Notes: a model not told the origin generated them from the sequence alone. Counted from the stretch's first letter, positions 7,232-16,318 are shown. The stretch is 64,000 nt of DNA from Actinopolymorpha rutila (GCF_013407855.1 NZ_JACBZH010000001.1:1736001-1800000), one strand, 5' to 3'. Made by a program: numbers and translations.

Positions 7232-9089
7232 ACCGGCGAGTCCGATCCTGTCGGCCGCGACGGGCCTCCGGTCGGAGGACCTGTGGCTGGGCGGGGTCGG
7301 CGGCGTGGTGTCCACCGGTTCGACGTCGGTGGTCAATGGTCCGCTGACCTGTGTGGCCGCGCTCGGTGTCGTGGCGGGCCGGCTGCTCGCCGGTGGCGCG
7401 GAGGGAATCGCCCGCCGTACCCGTGACGCGTGGGACCTCGCGCAGGTGCAGGGGAGCGGTGCCCCGGTGGTGGCGTTCCTCGACGTACGTCCGCCGGCAG
7501 CGCTGGAGGCCACTGAGTCGGGCGAGGACCACCAAGACCACCAGGATGACGACGTCGCCCTCGCGGCCACTCTCGGGGACGGCGTACTCCGCAGCGTGGA
7601 CGGTGGGCGCACCTGGCAGCCGGTGTTCGGGCTCGCCGACACCGAGGTCACCGCGCTGGTCCGCACGCCCGGCGGCCGGCTGCTCGCGGGTACGCCGGAG
7701 GGCGTGTTCGCCAGCGAGAACGCCGGCCGGGCCTGGCGGCGGACCGGGCGCGGCGGCAGGGAAGCCGGCCGGGAGGCTTCGAGTCTCGACGCGCCGGTGG
7801 CGGCGTTCGCGCTGGGCGTGGACGGCACGGTCGTGGCCGGGCTGGAGTCCGGACAGCTGTGGGGCTCCGCCGACGACGGCCGGACCTGGTCGCCGCTGGG
7901 CGCGCTCCCGGCACCGGTCACCGCGTTGGTCGCGACCGCGGCCGGAACCCTGGTCGCGGGTACGTCCGGCGCAGGGGTGTGGCGATCCGCCGACGGCACC
8001 GGATGGTGCGAGACAGCGCGTCCCTCCGGAGTCGCCGAGCCCGGAACGGTGCACTGCCTGCTGGCCGACGGCGCGACGACGTACGCCGGAACGGACACCG
8101 GCCTGCAGGTCAGCCGCGACGACGGGCGCAGCTGGTCCGTGGTCGGCGTCCCCTCGACGGCCGACCTCGATCGGCTGCTCTGGTGGGACGGCCGGCCCCT
8201 GCTTGCCGGGCCGCGGTCGGGGATGGTCCGGCCGGCCGCTGCGCCAACCGGCTGGGAGACGTTGGCGAACGTGCCGTTTCCCCTGGTGGGGTTGGGAGTC
8301 GCGCCCGACGGTGCGCTGCTGGCGTCCGGGCCGGACGGGCTCTCCCGGCGGACGCCGGCCGATGCCGACTGGACTCCGGTGGCGGAGGGGAGCACCGGGG
8401 AGGTCGGCCGGTTGGCGTTCGCCGCGGACGGGCGCGGCTGGGCGGCACCGGCGCGGCACGGCGACACGCTGCTGCACAGTTCCGACTCCGGGCACACCTG
8501 GCAGGAGCGACCGGCGCCGTTCGGCACGTTTCCGCTCACCGCGCTGGGCTGGATCGGTGGCGACGAACTCGTGGTGGCGACGTTCGACCACCGCCGCAAC
8601 CTCGTGACCGTCTTCGACTCCGCCGACGGCGGGCGGACGTGGCTGCAGCAGCTCACCGCCGAGACGGCGTGGCCGGAGGTGCACGTCGCCCGGGCCGGCA
8701 CCGAGGGCCCGGCCGTGCTCAGCATCGGGCGGCTTGTGCTCGGCCGTGGTGGCGACGGTGGCTGGGACCGCCTGGCGACCTTCGGCACCGGAGTACGGGC
8801 GATGGCCGGGACGCCGACCGGCCTGGCCGTCCTCACCGGCGACGGACTCTGGTCCTACGACCAGCCCGCACCCACCCACACCAGCACCGGCATCAGCGCC
8901 CACATCGACCTCAGCACCGAGAACACCGAGAGCACCGACCGAACAAGCACCGACACCGACTGGCGCCGCGTCGAGGGCGGCCCGGATCCGGCGTCGGCGT
9001 ACGACCTTGCCAGCCGCGGCGACGAGCTCCTCGTCCTGCTAGCCGGCGGCGGCGTGTGGACCTCGATCCCGACGAGGAGGGGACGATGA
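7224..9089 (+). CDS. Asp-box (BNR) repeat beta-propeller protein
   Basis: A 621-residue protein built from repeated Asp-box motifs (S-x-D-x-G-x-T-W): S-V-D-G-G-R-T-W, S-A-D-D-G-R-T-W, S-R-D-D-G-R-S-W, S-S-D-S-G-H-T-W and S-A-D-G-G-R-T-W, with weaker copies between. This is the pattern of sialidase/YCF48/sortilin-type propellers. No signal peptide or membrane segment is visible, so a cytoplasmic location is likely. Near the C-terminus a Ser/Thr-rich stretch (about residues 550-580) is low-complexity. The GTG start lies inside the end of the chaperonin-like gene, and its own stop overlaps the solute-binding protein ATG. The tight coupling suggests the propeller works with the chaperonin-like protein. 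No catalytic residues can be assigned. Confidence 0.8.
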   Translation: MGEPASPILSAATGLRSEDLWLGGVGGVVSTGSTSVVNGPLTCVAALGVVAGRLLAGGAEGIARRTRDAWDLAQVQGSGAPVVAFLDVRPPAALEATESGEDHQDHQDDDVALAATLGDGVLRSVDGGRTWQPVFGLADTEVTALVRTPGGRLLAGTPEGVFASENAGRAWRRTGRGGREAGREASSLDAPVAAFALGVDGTVVAGLESGQLWGSADDGRTWSPLGALPAPVTALVATAAGTLVAGTSGAGVWRSADGTGWCETARPSGVAEPGTVHCLLADGATTYAGTDTGLQVSRDDGRSWSVVGVPSTADLDRLLWWDGRPLLAGPRSGMVRPAAAPTGWETLANVPFPLVGLGVAPDGALLASGPDGLSRRTPADADWTPVAEGSTGEVGRLAFAADGRGWAAPARHGDTLLHSSDSGHTWQERPAPFGTFPLTALGWIGGDELVVATFDHRRNLVTVFDSADGGRTWLQQLTAETAWPEVHVARAGTEGPAVLSIGRLVLGRGGDGGWDRLATFGTGVRAMAGTPTGLAVLTGDGLWSYDQPAPTHTSTGISAHIDLSTENTESTDRTSTDTDWRRVEGGPDPASAYDLASRGDELLVLLAGGGVWTSIPTRRGR

Positions 9090-10765
9090 ACACCGATCCC
9101 GCAAGTCCGAGAACACCCCGACCGAAGGGGTACGCCGCCGCGCCCACTCGAAGGCAACTGCTGTCCCTGATGGCGTCGGGGACCTTCCTCGCCGCCGGTG
9201 GCGGGCTGCTGAGCTCGTGCGCGCGCCGGGGTGCCAGCACCGACGGGCATGTCGTACTCAAGACGTCGGGCGGCTGGCCGTACGGCCCGATGCCGACGAA
9301 GAAGGACCAGCAGGCCAACGCGGGAACGAAGTCCTACGCGGACGTGCTCGGCGCCTGGATGGACAAGAACCCCGGCGTCGCGATCCAGGACGTCAAGCTG
9401 GACGTGTGGAACCAGCAGACGCTGTCCACCGCGATCACCGGCGGCACCGCCCCGTCGATGTTCCCCGGCGACGTGCTCGGCGGGTGGAACCGCCAGGCGG
9501 TGCGCTCGGCGATGGCGCAGGGGCTGTCGGCCGACGTGACCGAGCACCTGAAGACGCACGACATCGCCGGCAAGCTGGCGAGCTACGTCAAGCCCATCTG
9601 GGAGAAGTGGCAGGTCGACGGGAAGTTCTACGCCGCGCCGTGGATCTACAACGTCGGGACCGGCCTGCACTACCGCGTCGACCTGGTGCGCGAACTGGGG
9701 CTGAAGGAACCGACGCCGGACTGGACCTGGGACGACGTACGCACCCTCGCCAAGGGACTCACCAAGGGCAAGCGCAAGGGAATCGTCCTGCAGGGCTGGG
9801 GCCTGAACATGCGGATGAGCGCGGACGGGATGGACTTCCACGCTCAGTTGCCCGCACCGGCGACGAACTGGAACTGGCGCTGGGACTACATGTCGGGCGC
9901 CGACCGCTGGGTGCCGCTCATCCAGGGCATGCGGGACATGGTCTTCAAGGACAAGAGCGTGCTCGCCGACGTGAGCATGGGCGACGGGGACACGCTCGCG
10001 GCGTTCGTCCGCGGTGACGCCGCGATGCACAACAACACGGTGATCTTCTTCGCCAACACGCCGGGTAGCGACACCGCCCCGGCCGACCTGGCCGCCCGGC
10101 TGAAGAAGCCGATGGAGGACGTCGTGGGGTGGATGACCCAGCCGGTCGGCCTGAACGGGCGTACCGGCACCACCCAGGGTCAGGTGGACCTCGTCGGGTT
10201 CTCACCCGACATGGACGACCTCGCGCTGGACAAGGCGATCAGCCTGCACGCGTGGATGAAGGGGCCAGGGTGGGTCGAGCAGAAGAAGGCGACGTACGCG
10301 GCCACCAAGGATCCCAAGCGGGTCTTCGACAGTGCCGACTTCATGCCGTTGTTCGCCGGGCTGGTGGAGCAGATGCCGGTCACTCCCGACGACGCGTGGG
10401 GTAAGCCGTTCATGGACCAGGTGCGCCGGGCCTCCAAGATCCCGCTGGTGCCGAACGAGGCGTTCTACTTCCCGGCCGAGCTGAGCTCCGGGCCGACCGG
10501 CACCGCCCGCGACGACATGACCTCGCGGTGGGCGAACGAACGCGGCACCCTCGACCTGCGCGGGGACCTGGCGAAGATGCAGGACACGATGAACGCCCAG
10601 GCGAGGAGCTTCTCCTCCAGCACCTCCGACCCGGACTTCGTCAAGGCTGCCCGCGAGTACTTCGGTGCGCACGACACCTACTGGCGGGAGAACGCACCGG
10701 ACTACCACCGCGACGTCTTCGCGCCGTGGTACCAGAACTCCGTCCTGCCGGCCCTGAAGGGATGA
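9086..10765 (+). CDS. Extracellular solute-binding lipoprotein of a carbohydrate ABC transporter
   Basis: A 559-residue sugar-binding protein. The N-terminus has a twin-arginine-like segment (T-R-R-Q-L-L-S-L-M), a hydrophobic stretch and a lipobox L-L-S-S-C with Cys45 as the lipidated residue, so it is probably anchored on the outer face of the membrane. The mature part has the family 1 fold features, for example W-E-K-W-Q-V-D-G-K-F-Y-A-A-P-W and P-D-W-T-W-D-D-V-R. At over 500 mature residues it is longer than most binding proteins (about 420), which is seen for binders of larger or modified glycans. ATG overlaps the propeller stop (ATGA), with GAGGAGGGG just upstream. The permease genes follow. 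Confidence 0.88.
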   Translation: MNTDPASPRTPRPKGYAAAPTRRQLLSLMASGTFLAAGGGLLSSCARRGASTDGHVVLKTSGGWPYGPMPTKKDQQANAGTKSYADVLGAWMDKNPGVAIQDVKLDVWNQQTLSTAITGGTAPSMFPGDVLGGWNRQAVRSAMAQGLSADVTEHLKTHDIAGKLASYVKPIWEKWQVDGKFYAAPWIYNVGTGLHYRVDLVRELGLKEPTPDWTWDDVRTLAKGLTKGKRKGIVLQGWGLNMRMSADGMDFHAQLPAPATNWNWRWDYMSGADRWVPLIQGMRDMVFKDKSVLADVSMGDGDTLAAFVRGDAAMHNNTVIFFANTPGSDTAPADLAARLKKPMEDVVGWMTQPVGLNGRTGTTQGQVDLVGFSPDMDDLALDKAISLHAWMKGPGWVEQKKATYAATKDPKRVFDSADFMPLFAGLVEQMPVTPDDAWGKPFMDQVRRASKIPLVPNEAFYFPAELSSGPTGTARDDMTSRWANERGTLDLRGDLAKMQDTMNAQARSFSSSTSDPDFVKAAREYFGAHDTYWRENAPDYHRDVFAPWYQNSVLPALKG

Positions 10766-10774
10766 GCGGCACCG

Positions 10775-11809
10775 ATGACTGGTGAACGAGTGATTCCCGG
10801 GGCCGCGGGCTCCGGCCAGAACCCCCAGAATCCCGAGAACCCCCAGAACCCCGCCGGCGGCCAGGGCACGGCACCGACCGCGGTGGCCGACGCGCCCGGC
10901 GCCGGGACGCCCCAGGGCGCGCGGGGCACGAGCACCTCGGCGGCGCCCAGGCTGAGCCGCCGGCGCCGGCTGGAAGGAGCGCTGTTCGTCGCACCGGCGT
11001 TCCTCTTCCAGCTGTCGTGGGGCTGGTATCCGCTGCTGATGGCGTTCGTCATCAGCTTCACCAACGCCCGCTTCCGCGGCCCGGTGGAGTTCACCGGGCT
11101 GACGAGCTACCTGCGGATGTGGCGCGACCCGCTGGTCGGTGAGGCGTTCAAGGTCACCGCGATCTACACGGTGCTGAGCATCGGGTTGACGTTCATGATC
11201 CCCGTGGTCGTGGCGATCCTGTTGATGGAGATGCCGCGGCGGCACATCCGCTGGATGATGCTGCTGTGGTTCCTGCCGCTGTCGGGAATCGCCAGCACGT
11301 TGTTGTTCCGCTACATGTTCAACGCGCAGTACGGCCTGTTCCAGTGGGTGGCCACGGAGGTGCTGCACCTGTCGCCGCAGCCGTTCCTCAACAGCGGCAA
11401 CCAGGTGCTGTTCTGGCTGGTCTTCCCCGGCATCCTCTTCTTCGGGCCCGGCCTGATCTACATGGCCACCCTGCAAGGGATCCCGGCCTCCTACTACGAG
11501 GCGGCCGAGATCGAGGGCGCGGGATTCTGGCGCAAGATCTGGACCATCTCGTTGCCCCGGCTGCGCCCGGTCATCTCGATGCTGTTGATCTTCGCGGTGA
11601 TCGGATCATCGCAGGCGTTCGAGTTCCCGCTCATCATGACCGGTGGGGGGCCGGGCGGTGCCAGCCGCACCGTCGTCATGTACCTCTACGAGCTCATGCG
11701 CAGCCTGCGGTACGCGGACGCGACCGCCCTCGGCGTCTTCCTGTTCGTGGTGACGATGGTGCTGGTCGTCATCCAGCGCAGGTTCTTCCGCGAGGACCCC
11801 GACCAGTAG
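10775..11809 (+). CDS. Carbohydrate ABC transporter permease (MalF/UgpA type)
   Basis: A 344-residue inner-membrane permease with about six transmembrane helices. The EAA loop is E-A-A-E-I-E-G-A-G-F-W-R-K-I-W, which contacts the ATPase. The first 60 residues are an unusual disordered extension rich in Asn-Pro (N-P-Q-N-P-E-N-P-Q-N-P) and Ala/Gly, encoded by a short CCCAGAA-type DNA repeat. Typical MalF-like permeases of this size start within about 30 residues of the first helix. It pairs with the permease that starts at 11846. The stop lies in a small TAG-containing tandem repeat. Confidence 0.9.
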   Translation: MTGERVIPGAAGSGQNPQNPENPQNPAGGQGTAPTAVADAPGAGTPQGARGTSTSAAPRLSRRRRLEGALFVAPAFLFQLSWGWYPLLMAFVISFTNARFRGPVEFTGLTSYLRMWRDPLVGEAFKVTAIYTVLSIGLTFMIPVVVAILLMEMPRRHIRWMMLLWFLPLSGIASTLLFRYMFNAQYGLFQWVATEVLHLSPQPFLNSGNQVLFWLVFPGILFFGPGLIYMATLQGIPASYYEAAEIEGAGFWRKIWTISLPRLRPVISMLLIFAVIGSSQAFEFPLIMTGGGPGGASRTVVMYLYELMRSLRYADATALGVFLFVVTMVLVVIQRRFFREDPDQ

Positions 11810-11832
11810 GCCACAGACCAGTAGACCGGTAG
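11801..11832 (+). repeat. Short tandem repeat carrying the permease stop codon
   Basis: GACCAGTAG occurs at 11801-11809 (gene end) and 11816-11824, followed by a degenerate ACCGGTAG at 11825-11832. Like 4401-4464, it duplicates the end of a gene together with its stop codon. Confidence 0.7.
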
Positions 11833-11845
11833 GAGGACCGAAGAC

Positions 11846-12871
11846 ATGCTCTTCCCGCGCGTGGGGCGCAAGCAGCCGATGCTGCGGATCGCCTGGTGGC
11901 TGGTCGTGGCGTTCCTGTGCCTCGGCATCACCCTGCACCTGTTCCCCTTCTATTTCATGGCGATCACGTCGTTCAAGTCCGGGCAGGAGGTGTTGCAGTT
12001 CCCGCCGACCTGGTGGCCGCACGACGGAACCCTGGCCGGCTGGCGGCTGGTGGTGAGCCTGGTCCAGGGCGGCAACACCGCCGCCACCACCCTGATGGAC
12101 GGGCCGTTCTGGAAGTTCTTCCTGAACTCCGTCAACATCACGTTCTGGGTGCTGGTGCTCGGCATCCCGATCACCTCGCTCGCGGCGTACGCCAACAGCA
12201 AACTGCAGACGGGACCGCTGGCCCGCTGGTCGTTCCTGTTCTTCATCGGCACGCTGATGATGCCGGCGGCGCTCACGCTGATCCCCAACTACCTGCTGAC
12301 CCGCAACTTCCCGTTCGCTCTCCCGGACGCGCCGTCCTTCTTCGGAAGCGACACCCTCGTCTGGCCCAACGTACGGATCTGGGACACCCACTGGGCGGTG
12401 ATCCTGCCGATCGTCTTCCAGGCGTTCAACTTCCTTCTTTTCAAGGGGTTCTTCGACACGATCCCGAACTCCGTGATCCAGGCGGCCCGGGTGGACGGCG
12501 GGTCGGAGTTCAACATCTTCCGCAGGATCGTGCTGCCGATGAGCGTTCCGGTGTACGCCGTGGCGATCTGGGGTGCGTTCAGCGGCGCCTGGGACCAGTT
12601 CCTGTGGCCGCTGGTGGTCTTGCAGAGTCCGGACAAGATGCCGGCCTCGGTGGAGATCTACAACCTGTTGCAGAAGTTCACGCAGGCAGGTGCGACGGAC
12701 GCCAATCAGGCCAGCGCCGCGGCCCAGCAGATGCAGCAGATCCTGTCCGCCGGCATGTCGTGGAACGGCCTGATGGTGCTCGGCATCCTGCAGTCGCTGC
12801 CGGTGTTCATCGCGTTCGTCGTCTGCCGTGAGTACCTCCTGCGCGGCATCCGCCTGCGCGGTCTGAAGTGA
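11846..12871 (+). CDS. Carbohydrate ABC transporter permease (MalG/UgpE type)
   Basis: A 341-residue permease with about six membrane helices, the second half of the transport channel. The EAA-like loop is Q-A-A-R-V-D-G-G-S-E-F-N-I-F-R. The region after it (I-W-G-A-F-S-G-A-W-D-Q-F-L-W-P) is the usual binding-protein-dependent permease C-terminal half. It is preceded by GTAGGAGGA and starts at ATG. An extra hydrophilic insert (about residues 275-300, Gln/Ala-rich around A-A-A-Q-Q-M-Q-Q) precedes the last helix. The next ATPase gene starts 9 bp after its stop. Confidence 0.9.
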   Translation: MLFPRVGRKQPMLRIAWWLVVAFLCLGITLHLFPFYFMAITSFKSGQEVLQFPPTWWPHDGTLAGWRLVVSLVQGGNTAATTLMDGPFWKFFLNSVNITFWVLVLGIPITSLAAYANSKLQTGPLARWSFLFFIGTLMMPAALTLIPNYLLTRNFPFALPDAPSFFGSDTLVWPNVRIWDTHWAVILPIVFQAFNFLLFKGFFDTIPNSVIQAARVDGGSEFNIFRRIVLPMSVPVYAVAIWGAFSGAWDQFLWPLVVLQSPDKMPASVEIYNLLQKFTQAGATDANQASAAAQQMQQILSAGMSWNGLMVLGILQSLPVFIAFVVCREYLLRGIRLRGLK

Positions 12872-12880
12872 GGATTGCCG

Positions 12881-13999
12881 ATGGCGTCGATCGAGATCGA
12901 GCAGGTACGCAAGCGTTACCAGGCCGAGCGGGTGGTCGACCTGGACGGCGGGGAGCGGCCGGCCCTGGACGGGGTGAGCCTGTCCCTCGCCGAGGGCGAG
13001 ACGGTCAGCGTGGTGGGCTCGTCCGGGTGCGGCAAGTCGACCTTGCTCAAGGTGGTCGCGGGGCTGGAGTACCCGGAGTCCGGCCGGGTCCTCTACAACG
13101 GCCAGGACGTCACCTACGTACGCCCGCAGGAACGCGGTGTGGGCATGGTGTTCCAGGACTACGCGCTCTACCCGTCGATGAAGGGAAAGGGCAACCTGGC
13201 CTACTACTTCGAGGTGCACGACCGCACCGAGGAGGAGGCCGAGCAGCGGACCCGGGAGACTGCCGAACGGATGGGCATCGGCTTCGAGCAGTTGCTCGGC
13301 CGCGTGCCCGACACGCTGTCCGGCGGTGAGCAGCAGCGGGTGGCGATCGGGCGGTGCATCGTCCGGGAGCCGCAGCTGTTCCTGATGGACGAGCCGATCT
13401 CCAACCTGGACGCCAAGCTGCGCGAGCGCACCCGGGTGGAGATCCGCAAGCTGCTGCGGAAGTTCGCCATCACCACGTTGTACGTCACCCACGACCAGCA
13501 GGAAGCCATCTTCATGGGTGACCGCATCGCGGTGATGCGAGGCGGGCGGATCGAGCAGGTCGGCACGTTCGACGAGCTGTACTCCACTCCGGCCAACCTG
13601 TTCGTGGCCACGTTCGTCGGTGCCCCGCCGATGGCGGTGATCCCGGCCACGATCGAGGCGGGCCGGGTGGCGGTGCCCGAAGGCACCTGGCAACTCCCCG
13701 ACGACCTGGCCGGGTCGTTGCCGACCGGACCGGTGCGGGTCGGAGTGCGGCCGGAGGGCTGGCTGCTGGACACCGCCGACGGTGCGCCGCTACGGGTGCG
13801 GCACCGCGAGCGGATCCCCACCGAGCGGGCGAGTTTCCTGTACGGCCACCTGGGCGAGGCCAGTGTCGCGGTGACCGCGCCCGTCGACTACCCCGACCGG
13901 TCCGAGGTGGCGATCACCCCGGACTGGGAGCGGGCGTACGTGTTCGCCGCCGACGGAGAGGAACCGCACCATGTGCCCGGCGTACTCGAACTGTTCTGA
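12881..13999 (+). CDS. Carbohydrate ABC transporter ATP-binding protein (MalK/UgpC type), second of three
   Basis: A 372-residue ATPase. Walker A is G-S-S-G-C-G-K-S-T, the Q-loop is V-F-Q-D-Y-A-L-Y-P, the signature is L-S-G-G-E-Q-Q-R, Walker B is L-F-L-M-D-E-P-I-S-N-L-D and the switch is V-T-H-D-Q-Q. The C-terminal part is a TOBE-type regulatory domain. I set the start at ATG 12881, with GAGGA about 8 bp upstream in the end of the permease gene; a TTG at 12875 in the same frame is less likely. The next ATPase gene begins 30 bp after its stop. Confidence 0.9.
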   Translation: MASIEIEQVRKRYQAERVVDLDGGERPALDGVSLSLAEGETVSVVGSSGCGKSTLLKVVAGLEYPESGRVLYNGQDVTYVRPQERGVGMVFQDYALYPSMKGKGNLAYYFEVHDRTEEEAEQRTRETAERMGIGFEQLLGRVPDTLSGGEQQRVAIGRCIVREPQLFLMDEPISNLDAKLRERTRVEIRKLLRKFAITTLYVTHDQQEAIFMGDRIAVMRGGRIEQVGTFDELYSTPANLFVATFVGAPPMAVIPATIEAGRVAVPEGTWQLPDDLAGSLPTGPVRVGVRPEGWLLDTADGAPLRVRHRERIPTERASFLYGHLGEASVAVTAPVDYPDRSEVAITPDWERAYVFAADGEEPHHVPGVLELF

Positions 14000-14029
14000 G
14001 AAGGCACCGGAACGAGGAGGAGCGGCACG

Positions 14030-15229
14030 GTGAACGCGATCGCGGTGGACAACCTGGTCAAGCAGTTCGCGGAGAAGCGCGCCGTCGACGGGGTGAGCTT
14101 CGAGATCGCCGCAGGTGAGCTGCTCGTCCTCGTCGGCCCGTCCGGATGCGGCAAGACGACGACGCTGCGGCTGCTGGCCGGCCTGGAACCCGTCACCTCG
14201 GGGGAGATCCGGTTCGGCGAGCGGCTGGTCAACGAGATCAGGCCGCGGGACCGCAACATCGCGATGGTCTTCCAGGACTACGCGATCCTGCCGCACATGA
14301 CGGTGTTCGAGAACATCGCCTACGGCCTGCGGTCCCGGCGTACGCCCCGCACGGAGGTCCGCACCGCCGTGCCGGCGGCCGCGGCGACCTTCCGCATCGA
14401 CCACCTGCTCGCCCGCAAGCCCCGGCAGCTGTCCGGCGGCGAACGCCAGCGGGTGGCGCTGTCACGGGCGATGGTGCGGGACGCCGCGTTGTACCTCTAC
14501 GACGAACCGCTGTCCAACCTGGACGCCCAGCTGCGGTACCAGGCACGCGAGGACATCCTCACCCTGCACCGGGAGAAGCGGCGGCCCACGGTCTACGTCA
14601 CCCACGACCAGTCCGAGGCGATGGCGCTGGGCGACCGGATCGCGGTGATGAACGCCGGCCGGATCCAGCAGATCGGCACCGGGGCGGAGCTCTACGACCA
14701 CCCCGCCAACCTGTTCGTGGCGTACTTCATCGGCACGCCCAGCATCAACCTGTTCGACATGGTGGTGCGCGCCGACGGCGACCGGCTGGTGGTCGAGGGC
14801 GCGGGCCTGCGGCTGCCGCTGGATCCGAGCGTGACCGAACGCCTGCGCCGGCACGTCGACCGTCCGGTCAAGGTCGGCGTGCGGCCCGAGCACCTGCACG
14901 TGCCGCGGATGGCGCCGTTCGAGGTGACCGAGGAGAACACCGTGCACGGCGTGGTCAACCTGGTCGAGCCCACGTCGAGCGGCAGCACGGTCTACCTCAG
15001 TCTCCCGGAGGGGCCGGGCGGCGCGGAGGGCCAGGACTTCGTGGCGACGTTCAAGGTGCGCGTGCCGTCCAGCTACCTCGACCAGGAGATCCCGCTCGGC
15101 GTGGACATGGCGAAGGTGCATCTGTTCGACGCCGAGACCGGGGCGTCGCTGTCGGCCGCGGACGCGCCGGTCGCCGCCGGCGCGAACTCGTCCAGTGGGC
15201 AGGAGGCCGCCGGTGCCGTTCCTGGATGA
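14030..15229 (+). CDS. Carbohydrate ABC transporter ATP-binding protein (MalK/UgpC type), third of three
   Basis: A 399-residue ATPase. Walker A is G-P-S-G-C-G-K-T-T, the Q-loop is V-F-Q-D-Y-A-I-L-P, the signature is L-S-G-G-E-R-Q-R, Walker B is L-Y-L-Y-D-E-P-L-S-N-L-D, and a MalK-like C-terminal domain follows. The GTG start has GGAGGAG upstream. It resembles the ATPase at 4485 more than the one at 12881 (shared T-V-Y-V-T-H-D-Q-type switch and Y-D-E-P-L-S / F-D-E-P-L-S). The 3' end overlaps the YesL-like gene by 17 bp. Tandem MalK pairs are known in actinobacterial and proteobacterial sugar operons; a third copy upstream is unusual. Confidence 0.9.
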   Translation: MNAIAVDNLVKQFAEKRAVDGVSFEIAAGELLVLVGPSGCGKTTTLRLLAGLEPVTSGEIRFGERLVNEIRPRDRNIAMVFQDYAILPHMTVFENIAYGLRSRRTPRTEVRTAVPAAAATFRIDHLLARKPRQLSGGERQRVALSRAMVRDAALYLYDEPLSNLDAQLRYQAREDILTLHREKRRPTVYVTHDQSEAMALGDRIAVMNAGRIQQIGTGAELYDHPANLFVAYFIGTPSINLFDMVVRADGDRLVVEGAGLRLPLDPSVTERLRRHVDRPVKVGVRPEHLHVPRMAPFEVTEENTVHGVVNLVEPTSSGSTVYLSLPEGPGGAEGQDFVATFKVRVPSSYLDQEIPLGVDMAKVHLFDAETGASLSAADAPVAAGANSSSGQEAAGAVPG

Positions 15230-15914
15230 CATCGGGCCCGGGGACGAACGCCGGAGCCCCAGCTGGGCGACCTTCGCCACCGTCGCCGACCAGGTGGAGC
15301 GGATGGTGATGACCAACCTCGCCTGGGCGGCGGTGCTCGCGCCCGGCGTGCTGGCGCTGGCGTTCACCGGGCTGCCGGGCTGGCTGCGGGTGATCCTCGG
15401 GCTGGTCAGTGCGACGGCGCTGCCGCCGGCCACCGCGGTGGTGTACGGCGTCGCCGCCTCGGCCTGCCGGGGCCAGCACGTCGACCTCGGGCTGGCGGGC
15501 GAACTCCTCCGCGAGCTCGGGGTGCCCGCCCTGCGCACCCTGGCCCCGCTCTACGGAACGTTCGGCGTACTCGTCTGGTCGGCGTGGGCCGCCTCGGCGG
15601 CCGGTCTCACCCCGCTGGTGACGGTGCTGACGCTGGCCGTGCTGGTCTGGTCGGTGTGCGGGACGTACTGGGGGCCGTTGTTCGCCGACGACCCCACCCT
15701 GTCGCCCGCGCGGCTCGCGGCGCGGTCGGTACGGCTGGTCTGGCAGGCGCCGGAACGCGCCCTGGTCACCTGGCTGCTGGTGGGGTTGTGCGTCCTGGTG
15801 GGAGTGGTGACGATCGCCGGGGTGGCGCTGATCGTGCCGGTGCTCGTCGCCGTTGCCCAAACCCACCGACTTCGTGACCTCCACTCCGTCGTGTCGACAC
15901 CACTTGCCCGCTAA
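15213..15914 (+). CDS. YesL/DUF624-like membrane protein
   Basis: A 233-residue integral membrane protein with about five or six hydrophobic helices. The domain pattern (short N-terminal segment, helix pairs, a conserved W near the middle, basic C-terminus) resembles the YesL/DUF624 family, often the last gene of sugar-uptake operons. GTG at 15213 was chosen because AGGAGG (15201-15206) lies 6 bp upstream; the gene overlaps the preceding ATPase end. The function of YesL proteins is not established. It closes the 2.4-15.9 kb operon. Confidence 0.7.
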   Translation: MPFLDDIGPGDERRSPSWATFATVADQVERMVMTNLAWAAVLAPGVLALAFTGLPGWLRVILGLVSATALPPATAVVYGVAASACRGQHVDLGLAGELLRELGVPALRTLAPLYGTFGVLVWSAWAASAAGLTPLVTVLTLAVLVWSVCGTYWGPLFADDPTLSPARLAARSVRLVWQAPERALVTWLLVGLCVLVGVVTIAGVALIVPVLVAVAQTHRLRDLHSVVSTPLAR

Positions 15915-16073
15915 CACCACCTAGCATTCGACCATACGTTCGACCGCAGCCTCTCCCAGGAGATTCGTCCCCCCGGCCGGTCCGGCGGCCGGGGATCCAG
16001 GGTGTGGAAGCGGACGGACGTGGTCCCGGGGTGGGGGTGTCCTTGCGTTCTGTGACGGGGAGGAGCCTTCACC

Positions 16074-16220
16074 GTGCGTCGTCTCGACCGAGCCCGCGAA
16101 TACCTGCTGTGGTACGAAACGCACCGCCAACGATGGGTCGCCGTGCCGACCACGCGGGAGGGAATGATCTTCGACGTGGAGTACGCCCTGCTTGTCGTGC
16201 TCGACCTCGACGGCTACTGA
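16074..16220 (+). CDS. Small protein of 48 residues, unknown function
   Basis: GTG start with a strong GGGGAGGAG upstream and 48 codons in frame, giving a product with Arg-rich and aromatic features (R-R-L-D-R-A-R-E-Y-L-L-W-Y-E at the N-terminus; F-D-V-E-Y-A-L-L-V-V-L-D-L at the C-terminus). The good ribosome-binding site, the compact amphipathic pattern and the strong hairpins after its stop argue that it is expressed. It lies alone between the sugar operon and nudC. I do not recognise the family. Confidence 0.55.
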   Translation: MRRLDRAREYLLWYETHRQRWVAVPTTREGMIFDVEYALLVVLDLDGY

Positions 16221-16259
16221 CCCATCCGCCGGGTCCATCCGTCCACACGCACGGACCGG

Positions 16260-16318
16260 GCGCCGACCACGTGGTCGGCGCTCGGAGCCGCCTCCTCCGG
16301 AAGGAGGCGGCTCCGAGC
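16260..16318 (+). terminator. Two consecutive strong hairpins
   Basis: A perfect 22-bp palindrome (16260-16281) adjoins a 17-bp perfect stem with a 5-nt loop (16280-16296 / 16302-16318). No U-run follows, as is common for actinobacterial terminators. The pair lies 40 bp after the small ORF and upstream of nudC. Confidence 0.65.

Noticed and set aside
5051..8836. Very long minus-strand frame opposite the chaperonin-like and propeller genes
   Set aside because: It is the high-GC mirror of real genes on the plus strand; its product is Pro/Ser/Arg-rich with no domain, and the plus-strand genes have motifs and coupled starts.
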